The translations under genes and the position numbers were made by a program. DNA of 18,970 bases, from contig PMLF01000191.1 in the NCBI GenBank assembly GCA_003158755.1, positions 1,983 to 20,952 of the forward strand, written 5' to 3'. Within the stretch, counting starts at the first letter, position 1. The number at the start of each line of letters is the position of its first letter. Below are positions 8,601 through 14,797 of this stretch, one piece after another. The DNA is from Elusimicrobiota bacterium (GTDB lineage: Bacteria > Elusimicrobiota > Elusimicrobia > FEN-1173). A model generated the notes under the pieces. The model did not search any database. It was not told the origin of the DNA and saw only the letters and a program-made list of their open reading frames with translations.

Positions 8601-9223
8601 GCGGATATCCCTTCGGCGTCAACGGCCGGACGGAGCAACAAAAGGGGATCGAACTGAGGAACAGCATCATTTTCAACCAAATCCGGGACATGTTCTCTTA
8701 TCTTTCCTTCGACGCCGTGGCCATGTCGTGCGGGACGTGCTCGGAGTCCTTGAACGCGATGGAGGTGGGGAAAGTGTTCGGAGCGCCCGTGATGGACGTG
8801 GGCGCGGTCGCCTTAGAGGCGGGTCTCCGCCCGGCCGCCCTGGGGGAAGTGCTTTACCACAAGCCTTGCCACGATTCCTTGAACGGCCAAGCTTTGAATG
8901 TGATCTCCCGGGCGGGGGGAAAAGCCCGAAGCGTGCCCCATTGCTGCGGAGAGGCAGGAACGTTGGCTTTGTCCCGCCCGGACATCTCGGACGCCATGTT
9001 CGACCGCAAGGAATGCGCCCTTAAAGACGCCCTCGCCGAGAACCCCCGTCGAAAAAAACTTCTCACCAACTGCCCTTCCTGCATCCAAGGATTGGGACGG
9101 CAGGAACGCTTGGGGGTCCACGTGTCCCACCTGTCCGTCGCCCTCGCCGAAGCCGCCGGCGGGCCGGAATGGCCCCGGGAACTTCAGCGGATGACGGAGA
9201 AAGCCGAAATCGTCACTTTCTGA
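5642..9223 (+). CDS. DUF3683-type FAD/Fe-S D-2-hydroxyacid dehydrogenase
   Basis: A single-chain flavin/iron-sulfur oxidoreductase of 1,193 residues. Domains in order: DUF3683 (about 1-130, opening REIPYNYTSADD); FAD_binding_4 (about 145-330, with GAGTGLTGG near 190); FAD-oxidase C-terminal domain (about 340-720, with HAGDGNVHVN near 635 and SGEHGIG near 677); two 4Fe-4S motifs (C754, C757, C760, C764 and C816, C819, C822, C826); and two CCG domains (C954 with C986-C987, then HCCGEAG and NCPSC). This is GlcD and GlcF joined in one chain, like YdiJ-type D-2-hydroxyglutarate dehydrogenases. The substrate (2-hydroxyglutarate, D-lactate or glycolate) cannot be read. The ATG at 5642 is chosen because the DUF3683 consensus starts there. 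An in-frame ATG at 5549 would overlap the divergent ACT gene and add a non-conserved tail. The gene ends 6 bp from the convergent M50 gene. Confidence 0.9.
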   Translation: MSREIPYNYTSADDALVVKFLLGPGPWETMERLRAQRVTGRSARLLLRVLGELFVVRRNPFVFEELLENAARRRFAALVNQDLGVIRRNSVGNAEVQTVLADCLRLVEDLLAELDETPSRRSRWRSALGGVVGADAVCFDPITLVAHATDATDWRLHLPAAVVFPQKEDQVAPLLSAIERLGLKAVARGAGTGLTGGAVPLAPGCVVVNTERLNRILSFGETDLGGSKIPYLDAEAGTVTDLAIHAAEAKGWVFATDPTSAWACTLGGNIAENAGGKTAVLWGTAVDNLLSWRMALPGGARITVERLEHPLRKILPTDRLRFAVKDGEGQTLKTLELTGDQLRKKGLWKDITNKALGGLPGLQKEGTDGVITGARFVLHRPYPLKATACLEFFSDDPEEASRVILALSEQFPNKGEETLMALEHFDEEYVDAIGYQAKASRGGQPKAVLLIDLVAWNDEQLARGKARLMKLVEPHPGTEAFFAVDKDEASAFWADRKKLGAIARRTNAFKLNEDVVLPLDRLASYAGAIGEMNLEEERHNQLAIAAGFKFTLEVEAATDSSLAAKLEGAKALFEAFETRLAAAGRESLRAGSAAADLREALVSRFAGHAVLESKLADVFLRERSRRIVLATHMHAGDGNVHVNIPTFSNDRDMMQRAQRAADRAMRRAVELGGVVSGEHGIGITKIQYLETARLEELRAHRKELDPQGLMSPGQLSDPAMMSRVFTPSFNLLSLEARILQHDRLAELAGKIQSCVRCGKCKPDCCVFDPARGVFFHPRNKNLAIGSLIEAILYDAQRSQSTRFEALRRLEEVADHCTICHKCLKPCPVDIDSGEVSKIEREILKDRGFKHTSLATRASLAFLKKSRNKKFQKGFRLLVLGLGTRAQRLAHRVVDLFPRNARWRRAFPFTLLAKPIPFAQGRPLPEVLPRYGSRQVLLLTPKTHGGKSVFYFPGCGSERLHGIIGQASIYVLLKAGVQVVVPPAGLCCGYPFGVNGRTEQQKGIELRNSIIFNQIRDMFSYLSFDAVAMSCGTCSESLNAMEVGKVFGAPVMDVGAVALEAGLRPAALGEVLYHKPCHDSLNGQALNVISRAGGKARSVPHCCGEAGTLALSRPDISDAMFDRKECALKDALAENPRRKKLLTNCPSCIQGLGRQERLGVHVSHLSVALAEAAGGPEWPRELQRMTEKAEIVTF

Positions 9224-9229
9224 ACAGGC

Positions 9230-9856
9230 TTATCGGCCGAGCAAAAGCGAAATAAGTCCGTAGATCATCCTTTGCATGAAGGCGATCACGGGGTTGAGCC
9301 AGCCCGTCCACAGCAGCAAAATCAAAACCAAAAAACCGGCGCGGTCCAATCGCCCAAACCTTTGCCGGACGCCGGCGGGGAGAAATTCCATCAGGATCCT
9401 CGAACCGTCCAGCGGGGGGACGGGGATCAGGTTGAAGGCGCCCAGCCCGACGTTGATCCGGGCGAGAAAGGTCAGCATCCCCGCCAAGGATTGGCCGCCG
9501 CCGAGGACCTTCGATTTCAGCAGGAAGACCGCGAGGACCGCGATCAGGACGTTAGTCAACGGTCCCGCGAGGGAAACGCAGACGAGCCCCAACCGGGAAT
9601 TCCTTAAATTATCGAAGTTGACGGGAACGGGCCTGGCCCAGCCGAAGCCGACCAGGAAGAGCATCAGGGCTCCCAACGGATCGATGTGGGGAAAGGGGTT
9701 CAACGTCAACCGCCCGTAAAGTTTGGCGGTATCGTCGCCGAAAAGCGAGGCGGTCCACCCGTGGGCCAATTCGTGAAAGATCACGGAGTAAAGGAGCAGG
9801 ACGACGATGGCGGCGAACGCCGCCGGATGGCTGAACAGAAGCGAAGTCAATCCCAT
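9230..9856 (-). CDS. Site-2 protease family membrane metallopeptidase (M50)
   Basis: A 208-residue polytopic membrane protein of the SpoIVFB/Rv0359-type S2P group, which cuts substrates within or near the membrane. The zinc site is complete: H28-E29-L-A-H32 (HELAH) in the first membrane helix, and the third ligand D150 in IPVPPLDG. LNPFPHIDPLG (52-62) is the usual sequence after the HExxH helix in this subgroup. No PDZ or CBS domain is attached, so it is a minimal core. GAGG about 8 nt before the ATG is a plausible ribosome binding site. It converges on the DUF3683 gene and diverges from glcDE. The natural substrate is unknown; a link to the flanking dehydrogenases is not evident. Confidence 0.9.
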   Translation of the reverse strand: MGLTSLLFSHPAAFAAIVVLLLYSVIFHELAHGWTASLFGDDTAKLYGRLTLNPFPHIDPLGALMLFLVGFGWARPVPVNFDNLRNSRLGLVCVSLAGPLTNVLIAVLAVFLLKSKVLGGGQSLAGMLTFLARINVGLGAFNLIPVPPLDGSRILMEFLPAGVRQRFGRLDRAGFLVLILLLWTGWLNPVIAFMQRMIYGLISLLLGR

Positions 9857-9905
9857 GGGTTTGCCTCGTTAAACGTTAGATTCTGTTTCGAAAATCCGAA
9901 AAACC

Positions 9906-9980
9906 GCTCGTGCTGAGCTTGTCGAAGCACGAGCCATCTTCGAGGCGGTAGGCTCACCCTTCGACAGGCTCAGGGTGAGC
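9906..9980 (+). repeat. REPIN-like element, copy 2 (before glcDE)
   Basis: Hairpin B: arms GCTCGTGCT (9906-9914) and AGCACGAGC (9926-9934) around loop GAGCTTGTCGA. Spacer of 17 nt (9935-9951). Hairpin A in inverse sense: GCTCACCCT (9952-9960) and AGGGTGAGC (9972-9980) around loop TCGACAGGCTC. All arms pair perfectly. It occupies the region between the divergent M50 and glcDE starts and could act as a boundary or regulatory structure. No target-site duplication was seen. Confidence 0.88.
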
Positions 9981-10027
9981 GGGATTTTTGAAACCGCTTC
10001 TAGTGGTCGTCTGAACGATCTCCCAAA

Positions 10028-10038
10028 TACAATACAAT
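10028..10038 (+). promoter_or_regulatory. Putative overlapping -10 elements for glcDE-glcF
   Basis: Two overlapping TACAAT hexamers (10028-10033 and 10033-10038) end 11 and 6 nt before the ATG at 10045. CTGAAC (10011-10016) is a weak -35 candidate. No Shine-Dalgarno sequence is present, so the transcript may be leaderless or nearly so. Confidence 0.38.
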
Positions 10039-10044
10039 AGTTCC

Positions 10045-12075
10045 ATGCGCCGGTCGTTCGTCGAAAAACTGAAATCGATTCTGGGTCCGGACCGCGTCCT
10101 GTCGGACGGGGCGTCGCGGTTGCTCTATTCCTACGACGGGGCGCTGGAAAGAAAGCTGCCGGGGGCGGTGGCGCTGCCGCGGGATGCCGAGCAAGTGGCC
10201 GCGTGCGTGCGGCTGGCGGCGGACGCGGGCGTGCCCTACGTCGCCCGGGGCGCCGGCACCAACCTTTGCGGCGGGTCGGTTCCCGCCGACGGCGGGCTCG
10301 TGATCCACCTGGCCGGATTGAACCGAATACTCTCCATCGACCCGGACCGGAAACGGGCCTGGGTGGAGCCCGGTGTTGTCAACGCACACCTCAACCGGGC
10401 GCTGGCCCCCTTCCGAATCTTTTACGCACCGGACCCGGCAAGCATGAAGGCCTGCACCCTGGGCGGCAACGTCGGGACCAACGCGGGCGGACCCCACTGC
10501 CTGAAATACGGCGTCACCACCAACCACATCTCGGGATTGGAATTGGTCCTGCCGGACGGGTCCCGGCTGAAGACGTCCGTCGACGAAGACGGTTACGATT
10601 TGACGGCCCTCTTCGTGGGTTCCGAAGGGACCCTGGGGATCGTGACGGCGTTGGAAGCGGCGCTCCTGCCCGTGCCGGAGGACGTGCGGACGCTCTTGGT
10701 TTCTTTCCCTTCGTTGGAGACGGCGGCACAGACGGTTACGGACGTGACCTCGGCGGGGGTCGTCCCGGCGACGTTGGAGTTTATGGACCGGCTGACTCTC
10801 GGCGCCGTGGAGGCCTTCGTCAAAGCCGGATATCCGACGGACGTGGACGCCGTCCTTTTGGTCGAGACCGACGGCGTGGGACCCAAGCCCGGCGCCGAAA
10901 TGGACCGCGTCCGGGAGTTTTGCGTGAAGAACGGCGGCTGGGACCTCCGCCTGGCCGCAAACGAGGCCGAGCGGGAGAAATTATGGGAAGGCCGCCGCGG
11001 ATCGTACGCGGCCCTGGCGCGGCTGGCGCCCAACGTGATGGTCGAGGACGGCGTCGTTCCGCCCACGCGGCTGCCCGAGGCCGTGCGCCGCGTCCGCGCC
11101 ATCGCGGCGCGGGAGAACCTGACCATGGGGCTCATCGCCCACGCGGGGGACGGAAACCTCCACCCCAACATCGCTTTCGACGAGCGGGACTCGGCTGCCG
11201 CCGCGCGCGTCCGGGAGGCGGGCCACGAAATGCTCCGCGTCTGCGTCGAACTGGGAGGGTCCATCTCGGGGGAGCACGGGATCGGCGTCGAGAAGCGCGA
11301 GGCCATGCGCTGGCTCTTCACCCCGGAAACCCTCCGCCTTTTCCGCAGGGTCAAGGACGCCTTCGATTCCGACAACCTTTGCAACCCGGACAAGCTGATC
11401 CCGGCGTTGGAAGCGCCTCCGCCGGTGATCGAAGATAAATGGATCGGCGGGTCAGGAGAAGGGAGGGTGCGGGCCAGGGACGCCGGGCACGTTCAGGACG
11501 TGCTCCGCGCCGCCTCGGCCTCGGGACACCCCGTCTTTATTTGCGGATTGGGGACCCGGAAACTGCGCGCGCCCGAGGGGGCGATCACGCTGGAGCTCCA
11601 CGCCCTGAACCGTTTGCTCTCCCACGACGTCGACAACTTTACCGCCGTCGTCGAAGCGGGGTGTCCCGTGGCTACCCTATCGCGGCTCCTCGCCGAGAAA
11701 GGCCGCTACGCGGCCGTGGCGGGCGGAGGCACCATGGGAGGACTCCTGGCTTCTGGAGGCCCGTCCGGGGCGCGGCTGCGGGACCACGTAATGCGGGTGA
11801 AAGCCGTTTTGTCGACGGGCGAGGTGGTGACCGTCGGCGCGCCGGTGCTCAAGAGCGTCGCCGGCTACGACTTGGCGAAGCTTTTCATCGGGGCGTGGGG
11901 AACGTTGGGGGCCGTTTTGGAGGTGACCCTGCGGACGCTCCCCGCTCCGTCGGAAGCGGCGCCTCGGAAGGCGAGGCCCGACGCGGCAGCCCTGTCTTCT
12001 CCCGCCGCCCGGCGGCTCAAACGGGCTTTCGATCCGGCCGACCTTTTCGTCCTGGGGAATCCCCATGAGCGATAG
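10045..12075 (+). CDS. GlcD-GlcE fusion, glycolate/D-2-hydroxyacid oxidase flavoprotein
   Basis: Oxidises glycolate or a related D-2-hydroxyacid using FAD, with GlcF as the Fe-S partner. Residues about 1-445 are a complete GlcD: FAD motif RGAGTNLCGG near 68-77, TLGGNVGTNAGGPH near 145, HAGDGNLHPN starting at H366, and SGEHGIGVEKR near 409. After a linker of about 20 residues (447-466), residues 467-676 match GlcE, with the hallmark SVAGYDLAKLFIGAWGTLGA and a terminal LKRAFDPADLF. In Escherichia coli GlcD and GlcE are separate proteins; here one uninterrupted frame joins them, and the GlcE half is short (about 210 residues against about 350). The ATG at 10045 has no Shine-Dalgarno sequence. 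The gene overlaps glcF by 11 bp. Substrate identity is an inference; D-lactate or 2-hydroxyglutarate remain possible. Confidence 0.88.
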   Translation: MRRSFVEKLKSILGPDRVLSDGASRLLYSYDGALERKLPGAVALPRDAEQVAACVRLAADAGVPYVARGAGTNLCGGSVPADGGLVIHLAGLNRILSIDPDRKRAWVEPGVVNAHLNRALAPFRIFYAPDPASMKACTLGGNVGTNAGGPHCLKYGVTTNHISGLELVLPDGSRLKTSVDEDGYDLTALFVGSEGTLGIVTALEAALLPVPEDVRTLLVSFPSLETAAQTVTDVTSAGVVPATLEFMDRLTLGAVEAFVKAGYPTDVDAVLLVETDGVGPKPGAEMDRVREFCVKNGGWDLRLAANEAEREKLWEGRRGSYAALARLAPNVMVEDGVVPPTRLPEAVRRVRAIAARENLTMGLIAHAGDGNLHPNIAFDERDSAAAARVREAGHEMLRVCVELGGSISGEHGIGVEKREAMRWLFTPETLRLFRRVKDAFDSDNLCNPDKLIPALEAPPPVIEDKWIGGSGEGRVRARDAGHVQDVLRAASASGHPVFICGLGTRKLRAPEGAITLELHALNRLLSHDVDNFTAVVEAGCPVATLSRLLAEKGRYAAVAGGGTMGGLLASGGPSGARLRDHVMRVKAVLSTGEVVTVGAPVLKSVAGYDLAKLFIGAWGTLGAVLEVTLRTLPAPSEAAPRKARPDAAALSSPAARRLKRAFDPADLFVLGNPHER

Positions 12076-13045
12076 GCCCGACATCCACACCCACGCCGCC
12101 CAGGGGCTTTCGGCCCCCGACCAAAAACGGTATGACGACACCCTGCACTGCAACCGGTGCGGACTCTGCACGTCCGCCTGTCCGACCTACCTCGCGACGG
12201 GGAACGAGGGGCTCTCGCCACGGGGCCGCAACCAGATATTTCGGGCGGTCTTGGAAGGCCGGCTGGGGGATCCCCGTGACGCCGAGGGATCCTTTGACAC
12301 CTGCCTGCAGTGCGGCATCTGCACGTCGGTCTGTTTCGCCGAGGTGCCCACCGCCAAGCTGATGGGCGCGGCCCGGGGGAAAGTGGCCCAGGTTCACGGC
12401 GCGCCGCTCCTGCAACGATTTTTCCTTCGATTCCTCCTGGCCCGGCCGAAACTCCTGGAATGGACGCTGCTCCCGTTTTTCCTGGTCAAGCGATCGGGCG
12501 TTTCCCGGTTCCTTAATCGTCTAGGCCTCCTGAAGCTCGTGAATCCTTCCTTGGCCGCGGCGGAAGAACTCGTCGACCGCGTGCCCCTTCGCTTTCCCCG
12601 CCGCCGTCCGCCTCCCGCCGACGCGGACGTCGTCCAGTTCGTCGCTTGCGGCACCCATTACCTGATGCCCGAAGCGGAGACGGCGACGACCCGTCTCCTG
12701 GATAAATTAGGATGCCGCCACGGCCGGGCGGACACGGTGTGCTGCGGTTTGCCGGGGATCAGCACGGGGGATTGGGATTCCGCCCGGTCTTTGGCGCGGC
12801 GCAATATCGCCGCGCTGGAAAAGTTCTCCAAGGCGGTGGTCCTGGCCGACGACTCCTCCTGCGCCGCCACGCTTAAGGATTATCCGTCCCTGTTCGAGGA
12901 CGACCCCGCGTGGTTTCTCCGCGCGAAAGCCGTTTCCGCGAGGGTGAAAGACCTGAGCGAGTGGATCGTGGAGAGGGGTGAAAGCGGTTTTCCTTCAGCT
13001 TCCAAGGCAGGAGAACCCGCTCATGCTGAGCTTGTCGAAGCATGA
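12065..13045 (+). CDS. GlcF-like Fe-S subunit, C-terminally truncated at a REPIN
   Basis: Electron-transfer partner of the GlcD-GlcE fusion. Two ferredoxin-type 4Fe-4S motifs are intact: C29, C32, C35, C39 and C80, C83, C86, C90. One CCG domain follows, with C195, C226-C227-G228 and C266. Full-length GlcF carries two CCG domains and is about 400 residues; this protein is 326 residues and has only the first. After RVKDLSEWIVERG the sequence turns into an unrelated tail, and the last codons (PAHAELVEA) and the TGA are supplied by the REPIN at 13019-13093. The start ATG overlaps the glcDE stop, so translation is coupled. It may be a non-functional remnant or a minimal functional form; the Fe-S cysteines that remain are undamaged. 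Confidence 0.85.
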   Translation: MSDRPDIHTHAAQGLSAPDQKRYDDTLHCNRCGLCTSACPTYLATGNEGLSPRGRNQIFRAVLEGRLGDPRDAEGSFDTCLQCGICTSVCFAEVPTAKLMGAARGKVAQVHGAPLLQRFFLRFLLARPKLLEWTLLPFFLVKRSGVSRFLNRLGLLKLVNPSLAAAEELVDRVPLRFPRRRPPPADADVVQFVACGTHYLMPEAETATTRLLDKLGCRHGRADTVCCGLPGISTGDWDSARSLARRNIAALEKFSKAVVLADDSSCAATLKDYPSLFEDDPAWFLRAKAVSARVKDLSEWIVERGESGFPSASKAGEPAHAELVEA

Positions 13046-13093
13046 GCAAGCTCCGTCGGGAACGGCTCACCCTTCGACAAGCTCAGGGTGAGC
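13019..13093 (+). repeat. REPIN-like element, copy 3 (end of glcF)
   Basis: Hairpin B: GCTCATGCT (13019-13027) and AGCATGAGC (13039-13047) around GAGCTTGTCGA. Spacer of 17 nt (13048-13064). Hairpin A in inverse sense: GCTCACCCT (13065-13073) and AGGGTGAGC (13085-13093) around TCGACAAGCTC. Relative to copy 2, the G-to-A change in one B arm is matched by a C-to-T change in the other, a compensatory pair that preserves the stem. It contains the glcF stop codon and may also serve as a bidirectional transcription barrier between the convergent glcF and che operons. Confidence 0.88.
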
Positions 13094-13146
13094 GGTTGGT
13101 GTATCCATTTTAAGTTAATGATCAGTATTGGCGTTTTTTGACGGTT

Positions 13147-13512
13147 TTACTTGGCGTGCTTGGAGACGAGGGCGAGCATTTCTTCGGCCTTGAAAGGTTT
13201 TTGGAGACAGCCTTCCGCGCCGGCGGAATGGAACACCTTGGTTTGATCCGGGGTCAGATCGTGTCCGGTACAAATGTACACGGGGATTTTTTTCGTTGCG
13301 GCGTCGCTTTTAATCGCCCGGCAGGCCGCGGCGCCGTCCATGTCGGGCATCTCGGCGTCCATGAAAATGATTTGGGGGGATTCTTTCTTGGCCGCGGGAA
13401 CGGCTTCAAGTCCGTTGTTGGCGGTGAAGACCCGGTGGCCTGATTTTTCGAGCAAGGATTTCCCGATCTTGAGCAATAAAGGGGAATCATCCACCAGTAA
13501 TATTTTCGCCAT
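13147..13512 (-). CDS. cheY: CheY-like single-domain response regulator (last gene of the che operon)
   Basis: A 121-residue receiver with no output domain. The acidic pocket is D8-D9, the phosphorylation site D52 (IIFMDAEMPDMDG), the switch residue T82 (YICTG) and the conserved lysine K105 (QKPF). ATG at 13512 is preceded by GGAG, and longer readings add non-receiver sequence. It lies 11 nt after cheX. Its sequence differs clearly from the other CheY in this cluster (16296-15925), so the two are not recent duplicates. It could bind the flagellar switch or act as a phosphate sink; the sequence does not decide which. No terminator with a T-run is visible after it; REPIN copy 3 lies downstream. 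Confidence 0.88.
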   Translation of the reverse strand: MAKILLVDDSPLLLKIGKSLLEKSGHRVFTANNGLEAVPAAKKESPQIIFMDAEMPDMDGAAACRAIKSDAATKKIPVYICTGHDLTPDQTKVFHSAGAEGCLQKPFKAEEMLALVSKHAK

Positions 13513-13523
13513 GAGGGTCTCCG

Positions 13524-13970
13524 TCAAGAGGGGTTTTGCACCAGCCGAACCGCGATCGGTTTGGACCCGCATTCAAAAAAAGCTTGAGCCACCGTTTTCT
13601 GCCGCGCGTCCTGGAAGGGGGCTTCCTTCACTTCCGGGAGGGAAAGCCGGGCGGAGTGGGGGAAATGGCGCTTGATGAGTCCTCCGATCATATTCGCCAA
13701 TTCCCCGAAGACGTCGTGGATGAGGGGTTCTTTCACCGTGGAGACGTCCACCTGAAAGAATAGGGCGGCCAGCCGGCGGGCTTCTTCTTGGGGACAAACG
13801 ACGACGATCGACCGGGACGGATCCCCCGAGATGTTCACCTTCGCCACCAGGAACCGTTCGTCCACGGAGGTCGTCCGTTGGAGGGGCGCCGACGGCAGGG
13901 AATGGCCGAAGACGGATTTCCAGACCGCTTGGGCCGAGCGCGAAATATCCGTTTCGGTTACGAGGCTCAT
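13524..13970 (-). CDS. cheX: CheX-type CheY-P phosphatase
   Basis: A 148-residue protein of the CheC/CheX/FliY family, which dephosphorylates CheY-P. The active-site motif ExxNxxxG is present once as E90-L-A-N93-M-I-G-G97 (FGELANMIGG). A single motif and this length fit CheX better than CheC, which usually has two. It starts by ATGA overlap with the cheR stop (13970-13967) and ends 11 nt before the terminal cheY. No cheZ is in the window, so this is the likely phosphatase of the pathway. A longer in-frame reading to 14252 lies within cheR and was rejected. The sequence is otherwise divergent, so paralogue assignment rests on the motif and context. Confidence 0.8.
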   Translation of the reverse strand: MSLVTETDISRSAQAVWKSVFGHSLPSAPLQRTTSVDERFLVAKVNISGDPSRSIVVVCPQEEARRLAALFFQVDVSTVKEPLIHDVFGELANMIGGLIKRHFPHSARLSLPEVKEAPFQDARQKTVAQAFFECGSKPIAVRLVQNPS

Positions 13971-14797
13971 GGGGTTTTCTTTGGCCGGTAGCACCAAGCC
14001 TTCTCGTTTTGAAAGCGGTCGAAGTTCTCGTCGATGTTGAAGGTCGTCTCCGCCGTCCCCAGGAAGAGGTATCCGTCGGGCCGCAGGGTCTTGCGGGCCT
14101 GGGCCAATATGCCTCTCTTGGTTTCCACGTTGAAATAGATCAGGACGTTCCTCATGAAAACGATGTCGGCGTAGGGAAGCGCCGGCCAAGGCGCGGCCAA
14201 GTTCATCTCCGAGAACTCCACCATTCGCCGGATGTCCTCCCGGACCTGCCAATCGATCCCCTTCTGGTGAAAATACTTGACCAAGAGCGACGCCGGCAGG
14301 CCCCGGTTCACTTCGAATTGGCTGAAACGGCCTTCCCGCGCGCGGGCGATCATCTCCGTGGAGAGATCACAGGCGAGCAAACGGATGTTCCAATTCATGT
14401 ACTGAGGGAACTGCTCTTTGAGCATAATGGCGAGGCTGTAGGGCTCCTGCCCGCCGGAGCATCCGGCGCTCCAGATGGTGAGCCGTTTCTCGACCTCCCG
14501 TTTTTTGAAAAGGTCCGGAAGGATGATGTTCCGGAGCATGTCGAAAGGATAAATGTCCCGGAAGAAAAGGGTTTCGTTGGTCGTCATGGCCTCCACGACC
14601 TGGACGTGAAGTTTGCCGGCGGCGGGGTCGGCGTGGAGGCGCCGGAAAAGTTCATCGACGGAATCGATCCCTTCCCGCCGGGCCAGGAGGCTGAGGCGCG
14701 ATTCCACCAACGTTTCCTTGCCGGCTTCCAGGACGATGGCCGACCGTTGGTGGACCAAGTTGCGGACGAAATCGAAATCTCTCGGGGAAATGGGCAT
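13967..14797 (-). CDS. cheR: Chemotaxis protein methyltransferase CheR
   Basis: Methylates receptor glutamates with S-adenosylmethionine during adaptation; 276 residues, normal for CheR. The N-terminal helical domain includes the family signature MTTNETLFFRD (71-81). The SAM-binding site is WSAGCSGGQEPYS (109-121). LLACDLSTEMIARAREG and FMRNVLIYFN are also typical. The ATG at 14797 overlaps the cheB stop as TAATG, with a purine-rich GGAGAGGGGG upstream inside cheB. No TPR or other extension is attached. The visible receptor ends HVGRFKF and lacks a CheR-tethering pentapeptide such as NWETF, so methylation would not depend on tethering. Confidence 0.95.
   Translation of the reverse strand: MPISPRDFDFVRNLVHQRSAIVLEAGKETLVESRLSLLARREGIDSVDELFRRLHADPAAGKLHVQVVEAMTTNETLFFRDIYPFDMLRNIILPDLFKKREVEKRLTIWSAGCSGGQEPYSLAIMLKEQFPQYMNWNIRLLACDLSTEMIARAREGRFSQFEVNRGLPASLLVKYFHQKGIDWQVREDIRRMVEFSEMNLAAPWPALPYADIVFMRNVLIYFNVETKRGILAQARKTLRPDGYLFLGTAETTFNIDENFDRFQNEKAWCYRPKKTP

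Noticed and set aside
9224..9229. A terminator between the convergent DUF3683 and M50 genes.
   Set aside because: Only 6 bp separate the stop codons and no hairpin with a T-run was found in the gene ends.
1244..13093. The three palindromic elements as a CRISPR or integron attC array.
   Set aside because: They are dispersed kilobases apart, invertible, with 17-nt spacers inside each unit and no adjacent cas or integrase gene. They fit the REPIN form instead.
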